Positions 58,470-64,000 of a stretch of DNA of 64,000 bases are shown in pieces (within the stretch, counting starts at the first letter, position 1; every line of letters begins with the position of its first letter). Source of the stretch: a virus; the IMG/VR virus record IMGVR_UViG_3300032289_002239, positions 1 through 64,000 of that record; one strand, written 5' to 3'. The translations under genes were made by a program, and so were the position numbers. Under the pieces are notes generated by a model. It had not been told where the DNA came from. It was given only the letters and a program-made list of their open reading frames with translations, and did no database searches.

Positions 58470-59500
58470 CAGACCATATCCAATGCGGACTTATAAATGT
58501 CGTTGATGATATTTTTGACCTTGGTTTTATCCAGGGTAACATCTGTCTCATCAATGTAGGAATGTAAAATACTCATAGTATCTTCACTTTCGATATTTTC
58601 CATAGTACCAATATTAGAAAATTCTAAATTCTCAACTATTTTCATTTCATATGGACCTTGATCATTTATTTTTTCAATAAACTTTTCAAACTTCCTGACT
58701 GATTTTTTATTACGTACAACAACTCTTACGAGTTTTCCTTCTAAATCTTTGGGAATAAAAATTCTATCTTCGTCATAAACAATCTGATAATGCAACTTGT
58801 AAGGATTATTTACATGTTCGTGCTCTAAGGTCTCAGTATCAAAGATAGTAAAACCTCTTGTATCATCGACATCATTAAAGTAGATTTCATAAGGATTACC
58901 CAGATAAAAGATCTTTCCATTATCAGATCGTGTATGATAATGACCAGAGAACACCTTTTCAAACTTTAAGAATGGATCAGGATCTCTAGAATCTTCCATA
59001 ACATGGCCCCTATGTGCCACGAATCCATTCAACTCCAGATGGGCCACTGCAAGCCGCGCAGAGGAGGTTTCAACGGCCTTATAGGCTTCTCCCTCGTTCT
59101 CGGTGTTTATCCAGGGAATAAAGAGAATATCTAAGCCTTCTATATTAACCTCGATTGGATCTTGATAAACGTGGATGTTTTTATATTGCTGCAGAAGGAG
59201 TGAAGGAGAATTCAGCTTGTTAGAGTTACGCAAAAAAATATCGTGGTTTCCTGTAATCATATGAACCTCATATTTCTTAAGAGGTTCTAGGACAACTCTC
59301 TGGGTCCATTCTAGACCATCAAAATCAATAGATCTTCTATTATCAAAGGCATCACCCAAATGAAGAACCGTTTTGATTCCTTCTTTTTCTAATGTAGGAA
59401 AGAAGATATTTTTATAAAATAGTTCAAAATAGTCCCGGAAGAGTTTAGAAGACTTCCGTGCCGACCAATGGGTGTCATTTATACAACATATTTTAGCCAT
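58469..59500 (-). CDS. gp47 recombination nuclease (Mre11-like)
   Basis: 343 aa. CINDTHWSARKSS, LHLGDAFDNRRSID, MITGNHDIFLRN, VAHLELNG and SGHYHTRSDNGK make the complete two-metal phosphoesterase set. Partner of gp46. Confidence 0.95.
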   Translation of the reverse strand: MAKICCINDTHWSARKSSKLFRDYFELFYKNIFFPTLEKEGIKTVLHLGDAFDNRRSIDFDGLEWTQRVVLEPLKKYEVHMITGNHDIFLRNSNKLNSPSLLLQQYKNIHVYQDPIEVNIEGLDILFIPWINTENEGEAYKAVETSSARLAVAHLELNGFVAHRGHVMEDSRDPDPFLKFEKVFSGHYHTRSDNGKIFYLGNPYEIYFNDVDDTRGFTIFDTETLEHEHVNNPYKLHYQIVYDEDRIFIPKDLEGKLVRVVVRNKKSVRKFEKFIEKINDQGPYEMKIVENLEFSNIGTMENIESEDTMSILHSYIDETDVTLDKTKVKNIINDIYKSALDMV

Positions 59501-59645
59501 CGATCTCGTCCTTATAAGACTGGATCAGTAGTAATAATAATGCTCTGTCTTCAGAAGATTTTAACTTAGTAAATAATTTTTCTATCATTACTTTTCTTTT
59601 GTCTTCTCTTATTTTAATTTGTTTTTCTTTACTTTGCAGCTCCAT
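59493..59645 (-). CDS. Small charged protein, 50 aa
   Basis: ATG 59645 overlaps the gp55 stop (TGATG), and its own stop overlaps the gp47 ATG. It reads MELQSKEKQIKIREDKRKVM and ends ALLLLLIQSYKDEIDG. Supported by coupling at both ends. Confidence 0.6.
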   Translation of the reverse strand: MELQSKEKQIKIREDKRKVMIEKLFTKLKSSEDRALLLLLIQSYKDEIDG

Positions 59646-60139
59646 CAAAAGCGATTCCTCAAATAAACATTATCACGAATAGAAGAATAATCAGAATAAT
59701 TATCAATATGCTCTCCATCATCTGACATGACCTCACTAAAATTTAACCTTTCAATAATCATTGCTTTTTTTTCGGTTTCCTTTTTCTCAATCTTAATTCT
59801 TCTTAAATATGCATAATAAGTGATTTGTGTAAAATACGCAAAAGGATTGGTTGATTTTTCTGGATCAAAATTTAGGATGTACCTAGACATATTTTCAACC
59901 GCATCAGAAATCAGGTCTTCTTTGAAGGAATAATTTGCATAATTCCCCTGATAACCAAACCTTGTTGCAATATGAAGAAAACATTCTCCTATGTATCTTG
60001 GGATTTGTGGTCTCTTTTCATTATTCTCGGCTGCTCTTTTACAATCTATTTTATAATGAACCAGGGCATCCAAGAACTCTTTATTGTTGACGTAATGCGC
60101 TGGGCGCTTATTCTTTGTCATTACTGATGTAGTGATCAT
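59645..60139 (-). CDS. Late sigma factor gp55
   Basis: In this 164 aa protein, DLISDAVENMSRYILNFDPE and NPFAYFTQITYYAYLRRIKI match region 2 of T4-like gp55. It directs host RNA polymerase to CTAAATA/TATAAATA late promoters, many of which are visible here. A start at residue 7 (MTKNKRPAHYV) is also possible. Confidence 0.93.
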   Translation of the reverse strand: MITTSVMTKNKRPAHYVNNKEFLDALVHYKIDCKRAAENNEKRPQIPRYIGECFLHIATRFGYQGNYANYSFKEDLISDAVENMSRYILNFDPEKSTNPFAYFTQITYYAYLRRIKIEKKETEKKAMIIERLNFSEVMSDDGEHIDNYSDYSSIRDNVYLRNRF

Positions 60140-60156
60140 ACTTTTTCTTTAATTGG

Positions 60157-60196
60157 TATTTAGTGAGATTATAGCACCAAAACCAGATTTTGTCAA
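60157..60196 (-). promoter_or_regulatory. Early consensus promoter plus late motif for gp55
   Basis: TTGACA (60191-60196), a 17-base spacer ending GTGC, TATAAT (60168-60173), followed by CTAAATA (60157-60163). Both point at the gp55 ATG at 60139. Confidence 0.75.
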
Positions 60197-60200
60197 GCCC

Positions 60201-60248
60201 CTAAATAGGTGGAAGAGACTTGACACCGATGGAATTTCCTGCTACAAT
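60201..60248 (+). promoter_or_regulatory. Plus-strand late motif and early promoter overlapping the gene start
   Basis: CTAAATA (60201-60207), then GGTGGAAGAG. TTGACA (60220-60225), a 17-base spacer ending TGC and TACAAT (60243-60248) overlap the ATG at 60229, so an early transcript would begin inside the gene. Confidence 0.45.
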
Positions 60249-60633
60249 CAAGCTAACGACTGGAGAAGAGATTTTCGCTATTGTCCTACCAGAGAAAGAT
60301 TTCCTGATGCTTTATGAACCGGTTATTATCAGTGAAATTAAAACAATAAATGGTGATTATGGTTATAAAATTGAACCCTGGTTAAAGACTGCATCAGATG
60401 ATATGTTTATTGTTAATAGAAATAATATTATTACTTTAAGTGAATGTAAGGATAAAGATATTATCAATTATCATCTGAAGTTTATTGCTAAAAAGAATAT
60501 GATTGGTTATGTGGATCCTTATGAAGAAAAGTTATCCAAAAAACAAGGATATGTATCTAATGTGAATATTATGCGAAACAAACTAGAACAGTTATTAAAT
60601 AGTTCTCCTTCGGAGAACAATCCTACGGATTAA
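60229..60633 (+). CDS. Hypothetical protein, about 134 aa (Sm-like N-terminus)
   Basis: MEFPATIKLTTGEEIFAIVL then EPVIISEIKT; start chosen at ATG 60229 because it aligns with the paralogue-like 50171 protein (start ME..). The N-terminal half looks like an Sm/Lsm-like beta fold; the tail is basic. First gene of the plus-strand early cluster. Confidence 0.65.
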   Translation: MEFPATIKLTTGEEIFAIVLPEKDFLMLYEPVIISEIKTINGDYGYKIEPWLKTASDDMFIVNRNNIITLSECKDKDIINYHLKFIAKKNMIGYVDPYEEKLSKKQGYVSNVNIMRNKLEQLLNSSPSENNPTD

Positions 60634-60815
60634 ACAAGTTTTAGTTTTATGTTTCTGATGGAAACATCTACGAAGTAGTCACTAGAGTTATCTAATAATT
60701 ATTAAGTATTAATTAATACTAGAACATATCCATCAAACCGACAAACCGATCCTAGACCCATTCCTGAAAAAAGTCAAGTGGGTATATGACAATCAAGAAA
60801 TTGGCACAAGGGTAG

Positions 60816-60844
60816 TTGACAAATTCAAATAAAAAGTGTATTAT
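60816..60844 (+). promoter_or_regulatory. Early promoter for plus-strand small-gene operon
   Basis: TTGACA (60816-60821), a 17-base spacer ending GTG, TATTAT (60839-60844), upstream of ATG 60869. Confidence 0.65.
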
Positions 60845-60868
60845 ACGCAAGTCCAATAAATTTTTATA

Positions 60869-61171
60869 ATGTCTAATCTTAAAAGCCTTTTTCATGTAAG
60901 CAACCATGTCGATAAGTCCACTCGGATTTCTTATGAGGAATCCCAGGCCATAGTTGCACTAGCCAATGCAGTAGTAGAAAACGCCAGGGCTATTTCGGCC
61001 ATTTGTGATTTGGCCAGTGTATATGGTCCAGTGGCCAATGTTTCTAATTGTAATTTCTACAATAATGCCCCTGATACCTCCGCAATGAGTGTTGGTTCTG
61101 AGGATCCTGAAGAAGTGGAAGAACCAGATGAGGTAGAAGAATCTGAGGATCTGGAAGACTCTGAAGTGTAG
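60869..61171 (+). CDS. Small acidic-tail protein, 100 aa
   Basis: MSNLKSLFHVSNHVDKSTRI then YEESQAIVALANAVVENARA and an Asp/Glu-rich tail with repeated EE/PDEVEES. The start follows the early promoter at 60816. Function unknown. Confidence 0.7.
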   Translation: MSNLKSLFHVSNHVDKSTRISYEESQAIVALANAVVENARAISAICDLASVYGPVANVSNCNFYNNAPDTSAMSVGSEDPEEVEEPDEVEESEDLEDSEV

Positions 61172-61172
61172 A

Positions 61173-61412
61173 ATGGAAGACTTTAATGGAATGTCCCTCG
61201 CGTTAGAAGAACTAAGATTCCATATTAAACTTAATGGAGAAATTGACACTGCAATAAGTTATTTAAAATGGCATATAGGAACAATGGCCCATATGTGGTT
61301 TTTAGAACATTACGGTTTAAAAAGCACGGAAACCCCAATTAAATTTCTTGGTTTACCTTATTGTGTTAAAACAGACATAAATCCTTGGACAATTAAACTT
61401 ACTGAAGATTAA
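61173..61412 (+). CDS. Small protein, 79 aa
   Basis: It starts 1 base after the preceding stop (MEDFNGMSLALEELRFHIKL). KWHIGTMAHMWFLEHYGLKS gives a His-rich patch. Function unknown. Confidence 0.65.
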   Translation: MEDFNGMSLALEELRFHIKLNGEIDTAISYLKWHIGTMAHMWFLEHYGLKSTETPIKFLGLPYCVKTDINPWTIKLTED

Positions 61413-61418
61413 ATTATT

Positions 61419-61520
61419 ATAAACTACCGCGATGTCTTTAACGTCGCAGTTTTCAGACCTCTAACGAATTAGAGGATTTACAGAAATACGGGTGGTTTAT
61501 GGCACCCTGCCCGTAAATCA
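61419..61520 (-). mobile_element. Orphan omega-RNA/right-end-like element
   Basis: On the minus strand, hairpins CCTCTAA/TTAGAGG (61458-61475) and GCGACGT/ACATCGC (61429-61447) are followed by GGTAGTTTAT, matching the GGTAGTTCAT end of the TnpB copy 1 type right ends. No tnpB coding remains here. It lies between two small genes in the early operon. Confidence 0.5.
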
Positions 61521-61555
61521 CGTCAGGAACGCAAGATACAGGGAGTTTGCTTCTT

Positions 61556-61732
61556 TTGGCTGATCTTAAAAAAAACTATAATCTACAAATACCAGAAAGT
61601 ATAAGAAAAGGAGTTGCCTTGTTGCATATAGCCATGAAAGAGCAAGCCAAAGGTATGAAACTAGCATTTATTGATGAAGACGGTAAAGTATCCTCAGAAG
61701 TTATAATTAACTCTTTAGACTCTAATGAATAA
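61556..61732 (+). CDS. Small protein, about 58 aa, lacking an ATG
   Basis: LADLKKNYNLQIPESIRKGV; no ATG precedes the conserved-looking sequence, and TTG 61556 has GGGAG 10 bases upstream. The N-terminus may have been replaced when the omega-RNA-like element entered. It overlaps the next gene's ATG at 61725. Confidence 0.5.
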   Translation: MADLKKNYNLQIPESIRKGVALLHIAMKEQAKGMKLAFIDEDGKVSSEVIINSLDSNE

Positions 61733-62060
61733 CCAACAAATTATGAATCCATTTAATTTATACGTCGCTTTAACCGAGGAAAAAGTTGCCACTTTGGAAG
61801 CTGCCGTTGAGGCATATAAAAGAATACCCAATCAATTTGATGACGAGGAATTAAGTCAATGGAGAGATGATGCAGATGCATGGGCAAAAGCAACGGATAA
61901 ATTTTGTAAGGCGATCATAAAATTAAATGAACGGTATATAACTTATAAAAACGCTAGTATAACTCTTCAATCTAATCCTTATTATAAAACGTCTGTTGAA
62001 AGTCGTATACAGTCTAAACCTTCTATCTGGAAAAAGATTAAACAATTTTTTGGAATCTAA
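61725..62060 (+). CDS. Small protein, 111 aa
   Basis: MNNQQIMNPFNLYVALTEEK then AWAKATDKFCKAIIKLNERY; helical, with a basic C-terminus. It abuts the next gene (stop directly before ATG 62061). Function unknown. Confidence 0.65.
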   Translation: MNNQQIMNPFNLYVALTEEKVATLEAAVEAYKRIPNQFDDEELSQWRDDADAWAKATDKFCKAIIKLNERYITYKNASITLQSNPYYKTSVESRIQSKPSIWKKIKQFFGI

Positions 62061-62402
62061 ATGGAATTAATTTTTATCTACGCCGTTTGTATTGGTATAG
62101 GAATCATAATAGGTCAAAACTCTTCGCCAAAGAGAAGGTCTTATGAAAACTATAATCGGCCAAAAGGTCCACCTCCACTAAAACTTAAGAAATCGTTAAG
62201 GCTCGATGAAAGCCCGGTACAGAGAAACCATAATAGAGATGGTCCATCAACACCCAAACCAGAAATTATCCCTAAAGGCCAGTCAAGAAAAAGGCGATTT
62301 TCTGATGAAGAAATTGAAGCATTCATAGAAATAGTCGTGAATGGCGGCTATCAACCCATAAAACAACAAGGTAATCCTGAACTACCACCAAAAAACCCAT
62401 GA
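62061..62402 (+). CDS. Membrane-anchored small protein, 113 aa
   Basis: An N-terminal transmembrane helix (LIFIYAVCIGIGIIIGQ), then a Pro/Lys/Arg-rich cytoplasmic tail with RRFSDEEIEAFIEIVV. The stop overlaps the next ATG as ATGA (62399-62402). Function unknown. Confidence 0.65.
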   Translation: MELIFIYAVCIGIGIIIGQNSSPKRRSYENYNRPKGPPPLKLKKSLRLDESPVQRNHNRDGPSTPKPEIIPKGQSRKRRFSDEEIEAFIEIVVNGGYQPIKQQGNPELPPKNP

Positions 62403-62503
62403 AAAATTCTTCTCTCACAACTTTAAACATTTGGGCCTCGGTCTATTCCCTTCTTCTTTGTTGGGAACTGTCCATTATGTTAAAATTACTACCAATCCAA
62501 TGA
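62399..62503 (+). CDS. Very small hydrophobic peptide, 34 aa
   Basis: MKNSSLTTLNIWASVYSLLL then CWELSIMLKLLPIQ. Both ends overlap neighbours as ATGA, which suggests translational coupling rather than chance. Single membrane-like segment. Confidence 0.5.
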   Translation: MKNSSLTTLNIWASVYSLLLCWELSIMLKLLPIQ

Positions 62504-62784
62504 CAGACATAACCGTACATAAGCCCGATGGGTCCACTTACAATATAAATATCCCCGAGTTCCATGAAGAACCATATCGTCAAGTTTCCCTAGCGTGTGA
62601 TGATCCAGAAACTCTCATCAATTCTTTAATTATTAAATATGAAGGTATTAGGGCTGATCTTGTAGAAGATGATAGATTTTTCCCAGGAGATACGAATATG
62701 ATAAGCCACTCAATTTGGGATACTATTGAGTCGATAGACAGTTTAATTCATTATCTGAAAATGACGATTAATGGAACACTTTGA
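62500..62784 (+). CDS. Small soluble protein, 94 aa
   Basis: ATG 62500 overlaps the upstream stop (ATGA), replacing the longer TTG frame. MTDITVHKPDGSTYNINIPE then IWDTIESIDSLIHYLKMTIN; beta then helix. Function unknown. Confidence 0.6.
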   Translation: MTDITVHKPDGSTYNINIPEFHEEPYRQVSLACDDPETLINSLIIKYEGIRADLVEDDRFFPGDTNMISHSIWDTIESIDSLIHYLKMTINGTL

Positions 62785-62923
62785 GTTTTACAAAGTGGGG
62801 TACAAGTACATGGACAAACAAATGTTTGCGGTGTATTTCACATTAAAAATAGCCCAGGCCGCAATGAAAAATATGATTGATAGAGGAGTTCAAGTAACCG
62901 GGTTAGAATCTCAAAGACTATAA
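62771..62923 (+). CDS. Small protein, 50 aa
   Basis: MEHFEFYKVGYKYMDKQMFA then IAQAAMKNMIDRGVQVTGLE. It overlaps the upstream gene, and its stop overlaps the uvsW stop on the other strand. Function unknown. Confidence 0.55.
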   Translation: MEHFEFYKVGYKYMDKQMFAVYFTLKIAQAAMKNMIDRGVQVTGLESQRL

Positions 62924-64000
62924 ATCTATTTTATAAATATCGTACTCAAACTCTTCTTCATTATAAAGTTTAACTCTTTCTATAAAGTGGTTTAAGGTAT
63001 AATTCTTTCCACAATCATCAGCAATATCATATAAAACACACTTATCCTTTGTTTTAGATTTTCTGAGTCCTCGACCAATTGTTTGAAGAACTCTGATTTT
63101 TCCTTTACTTGGAAAACCAAATATAATATTGTTTAAGTTCTTAATGGAAATTCCCGTGCTAAAAACTCCATACGAAGCGACAATAATCGCATTGTTTTCT
63201 CTTTCAACAATTTCTCTTACGTCTTCTCTTTCTTTTGCTTCTACGCCACCATGAACAAAGAAAATTTTTCTATCATTGCCGGCTTTTTCCTTGATTAAAT
63301 CATAAAGAACTTGACCATGAGTTTCTACTCTTGAAAAGATTAAAAGAGTGTTACCTTTTAGACTTAAAGAAAGATTTCTCAAATAATTATTTCTTTCTTC
63401 GTTACCTATTAAGTATTGAACCTCATCTTCATAAGTAAAGAATTTTTGTTCTTTATGCTTTAAGACCAAACACTTTATATCTAATTTTGCGGCTCTACCT
63501 TTTTCAATTAGTTCTTTTGTGTTAATTGCTTTGTAAGATGGGCCAAATAACCCAGTAATAGTTAATTCATTTACGGCCTTACCGTCATCATTGTTTGTCA
63601 GGGTCCCAGTAAAACCAAACCGATATTTAATATTATGAGCATTTTTCATAATATTAACCAAACTTTTAGATTTTACTCCATGACACTCATCGACAATAAT
63701 TACATCATAGTTATCATAAAAAGACTTAGGATTTTCATGTATACTTTGCCAGGTCGAATATGTTACTGGCATGTCGGTTTTATGACTTTGACCAGAGTAA
63801 ATCATGTGAATATTATTGTCTGAATCATATCCATAATCTTGCCAATCCTTATGCATTTGATGGATTAAAGAAGTAGTTGGAAATACACAAAGAACTCTTA
63901 ATCCTTTCATCAAGTAATATCTTGAAATACAATAAATCATGAAGGACTTACCGGATGAAGTTGCAGATAAAACAGTTTTGCGATTATATCTTAGACATTC
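62918..64000 (-). CDS. uvsW: UvsW helicase, 3' part (cut by window edge)
   Basis: The frame continues to the right edge, so the N-terminus is missing. Motifs: SATSSGKSFMIYC (Walker A, near the edge), VIIVDECHGVKS (DECH), GFTGTLTNND, and QTIGRGLRKSK (motif VI). UvsW unwinds branched DNA and R-loops and helps the switch to recombination-dependent replication. Confidence 0.93.
   Translation of the reverse strand, partial: ECLRYNRKTVLSATSSGKSFMIYCISRYYLMKGLRVLCVFPTTSLIHQMHKDWQDYGYDSDNNIHMIYSGQSHKTDMPVTYSTWQSIHENPKSFYDNYDVIIVDECHGVKSKSLVNIMKNAHNIKYRFGFTGTLTNNDDGKAVNELTITGLFGPSYKAINTKELIEKGRAAKLDIKCLVLKHKEQKFFTYEDEVQYLIGNEERNNYLRNLSLSLKGNTLLIFSRVETHGQVLYDLIKEKAGNDRKIFFVHGGVEAKEREDVREIVERENNAIIVASYGVFSTGISIKNLNNIIFGFPSKGKIRVLQTIGRGLRKSKTKDKCVLYDIADDCGKNYTLNHFIERVKLYNEEEFEYDIYKIDL

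Noticed and set aside
1-64000. CRISPR array or prophage attachment site
   Set aside because: No evenly spaced direct repeats with unique spacers and no integrase gene; the gene content is that of a lytic T4-like phage.
1-64000. Photosynthesis auxiliary genes (psbA, psbD, hli) expected for a cyanophage
   Set aside because: No reading frame in the window shows their motifs; they may lie elsewhere in the genome.

Overview
The window is a stretch of a T4-like myovirus genome that most resembles cyanomyoviruses. It carries the T4 replication and recombination set (gp43, gp44, gp45, gp62, gp41, gp61, gp46, gp47, UvsX, UvsW, RegA), the late sigma factor gp55, and accessory genes typical of cyanophages (MazG, Hsp20, NrdA/NrdB, a 2OG-dioxygenase-like protein and a large beta-helix virion protein). 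The DNA is AT-rich. Most genes lie on the minus strand, tightly packed with ATGA or TGATG stop/start overlaps. No psbA, psbD or other photosynthesis gene is present, so the cyanobacterial host is inferred from gene content only.

Layout by coordinate: 1-1.7 kb, an LRV-repeat protein (cut by the edge), an NlpC/P60-like hydrolase and an RlpA-like protein. 1.8-9.4 kb, an HNH endonuclease, a surface-glycan cassette of seven glycosyltransferase-type genes and a methyltransferase. 9.4-10.3 kb, two tRNA genes (Gly-UCC, Arg-UCU) around a PD-(D/E)XK homing endonuclease. 10.3-17 kb, small accessory genes, a Thg1-like enzyme, a metallophosphoesterase, two complete TnpB genes and a TnpB-derived chimera. 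17.1-22.6 kb, an NAD/ADP-ribose module: NAMPT (split by a group I intron), a macro-domain protein, a NADAR protein, an NMN adenylyltransferase-Nudix fusion and a deaminase. 23.6-29.8 kb, virion proteins and an endolysin-like L,D-transpeptidase/GH19 fusion. 29.9-34.2 kb, nrdB, nrdA and primase. 34.3-39.6 kb, virion-type proteins. 39.6-60.1 kb, the replication and recombination block, invaded by inteins and homing endonucleases. 60.2-62.9 kb, a plus-strand early operon of small proteins. It converges on uvsW, which runs off the right edge.

Regulation can be read from the DNA. Early-type promoters are TTGACA, a 17-18 base spacer that usually ends in TGC, and a TATAAT-like -10. Late promoters are CTAAATA (occasionally TATAAATA), often overlapping the stop codon of the preceding gene. 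Ten leaders combine a late promoter with an inverted repeat that only read-through transcripts can fold completely. They sit mostly in front of mobile endonuclease genes, but also before one TnpB, rlpA and one small gene. This resembles the hairpin-delayed translation known for T4 lysozyme and I-TevI.

The striking feature is the load of selfish elements: roughly ten free-standing, intron- or intein-borne nucleases, a split gp41-type intein interrupted by a Vsr-like nuclease, a gp43 intein in the Exo II motif, a group I intron in NAMPT, two TnpB genes, and several TnpB right-end/omega-RNA-like remnants. The most biologically suggestive functional cluster is the NAD resynthesis/ADP-ribose module, which fits an anti-defence role against NAD-depleting immunity.
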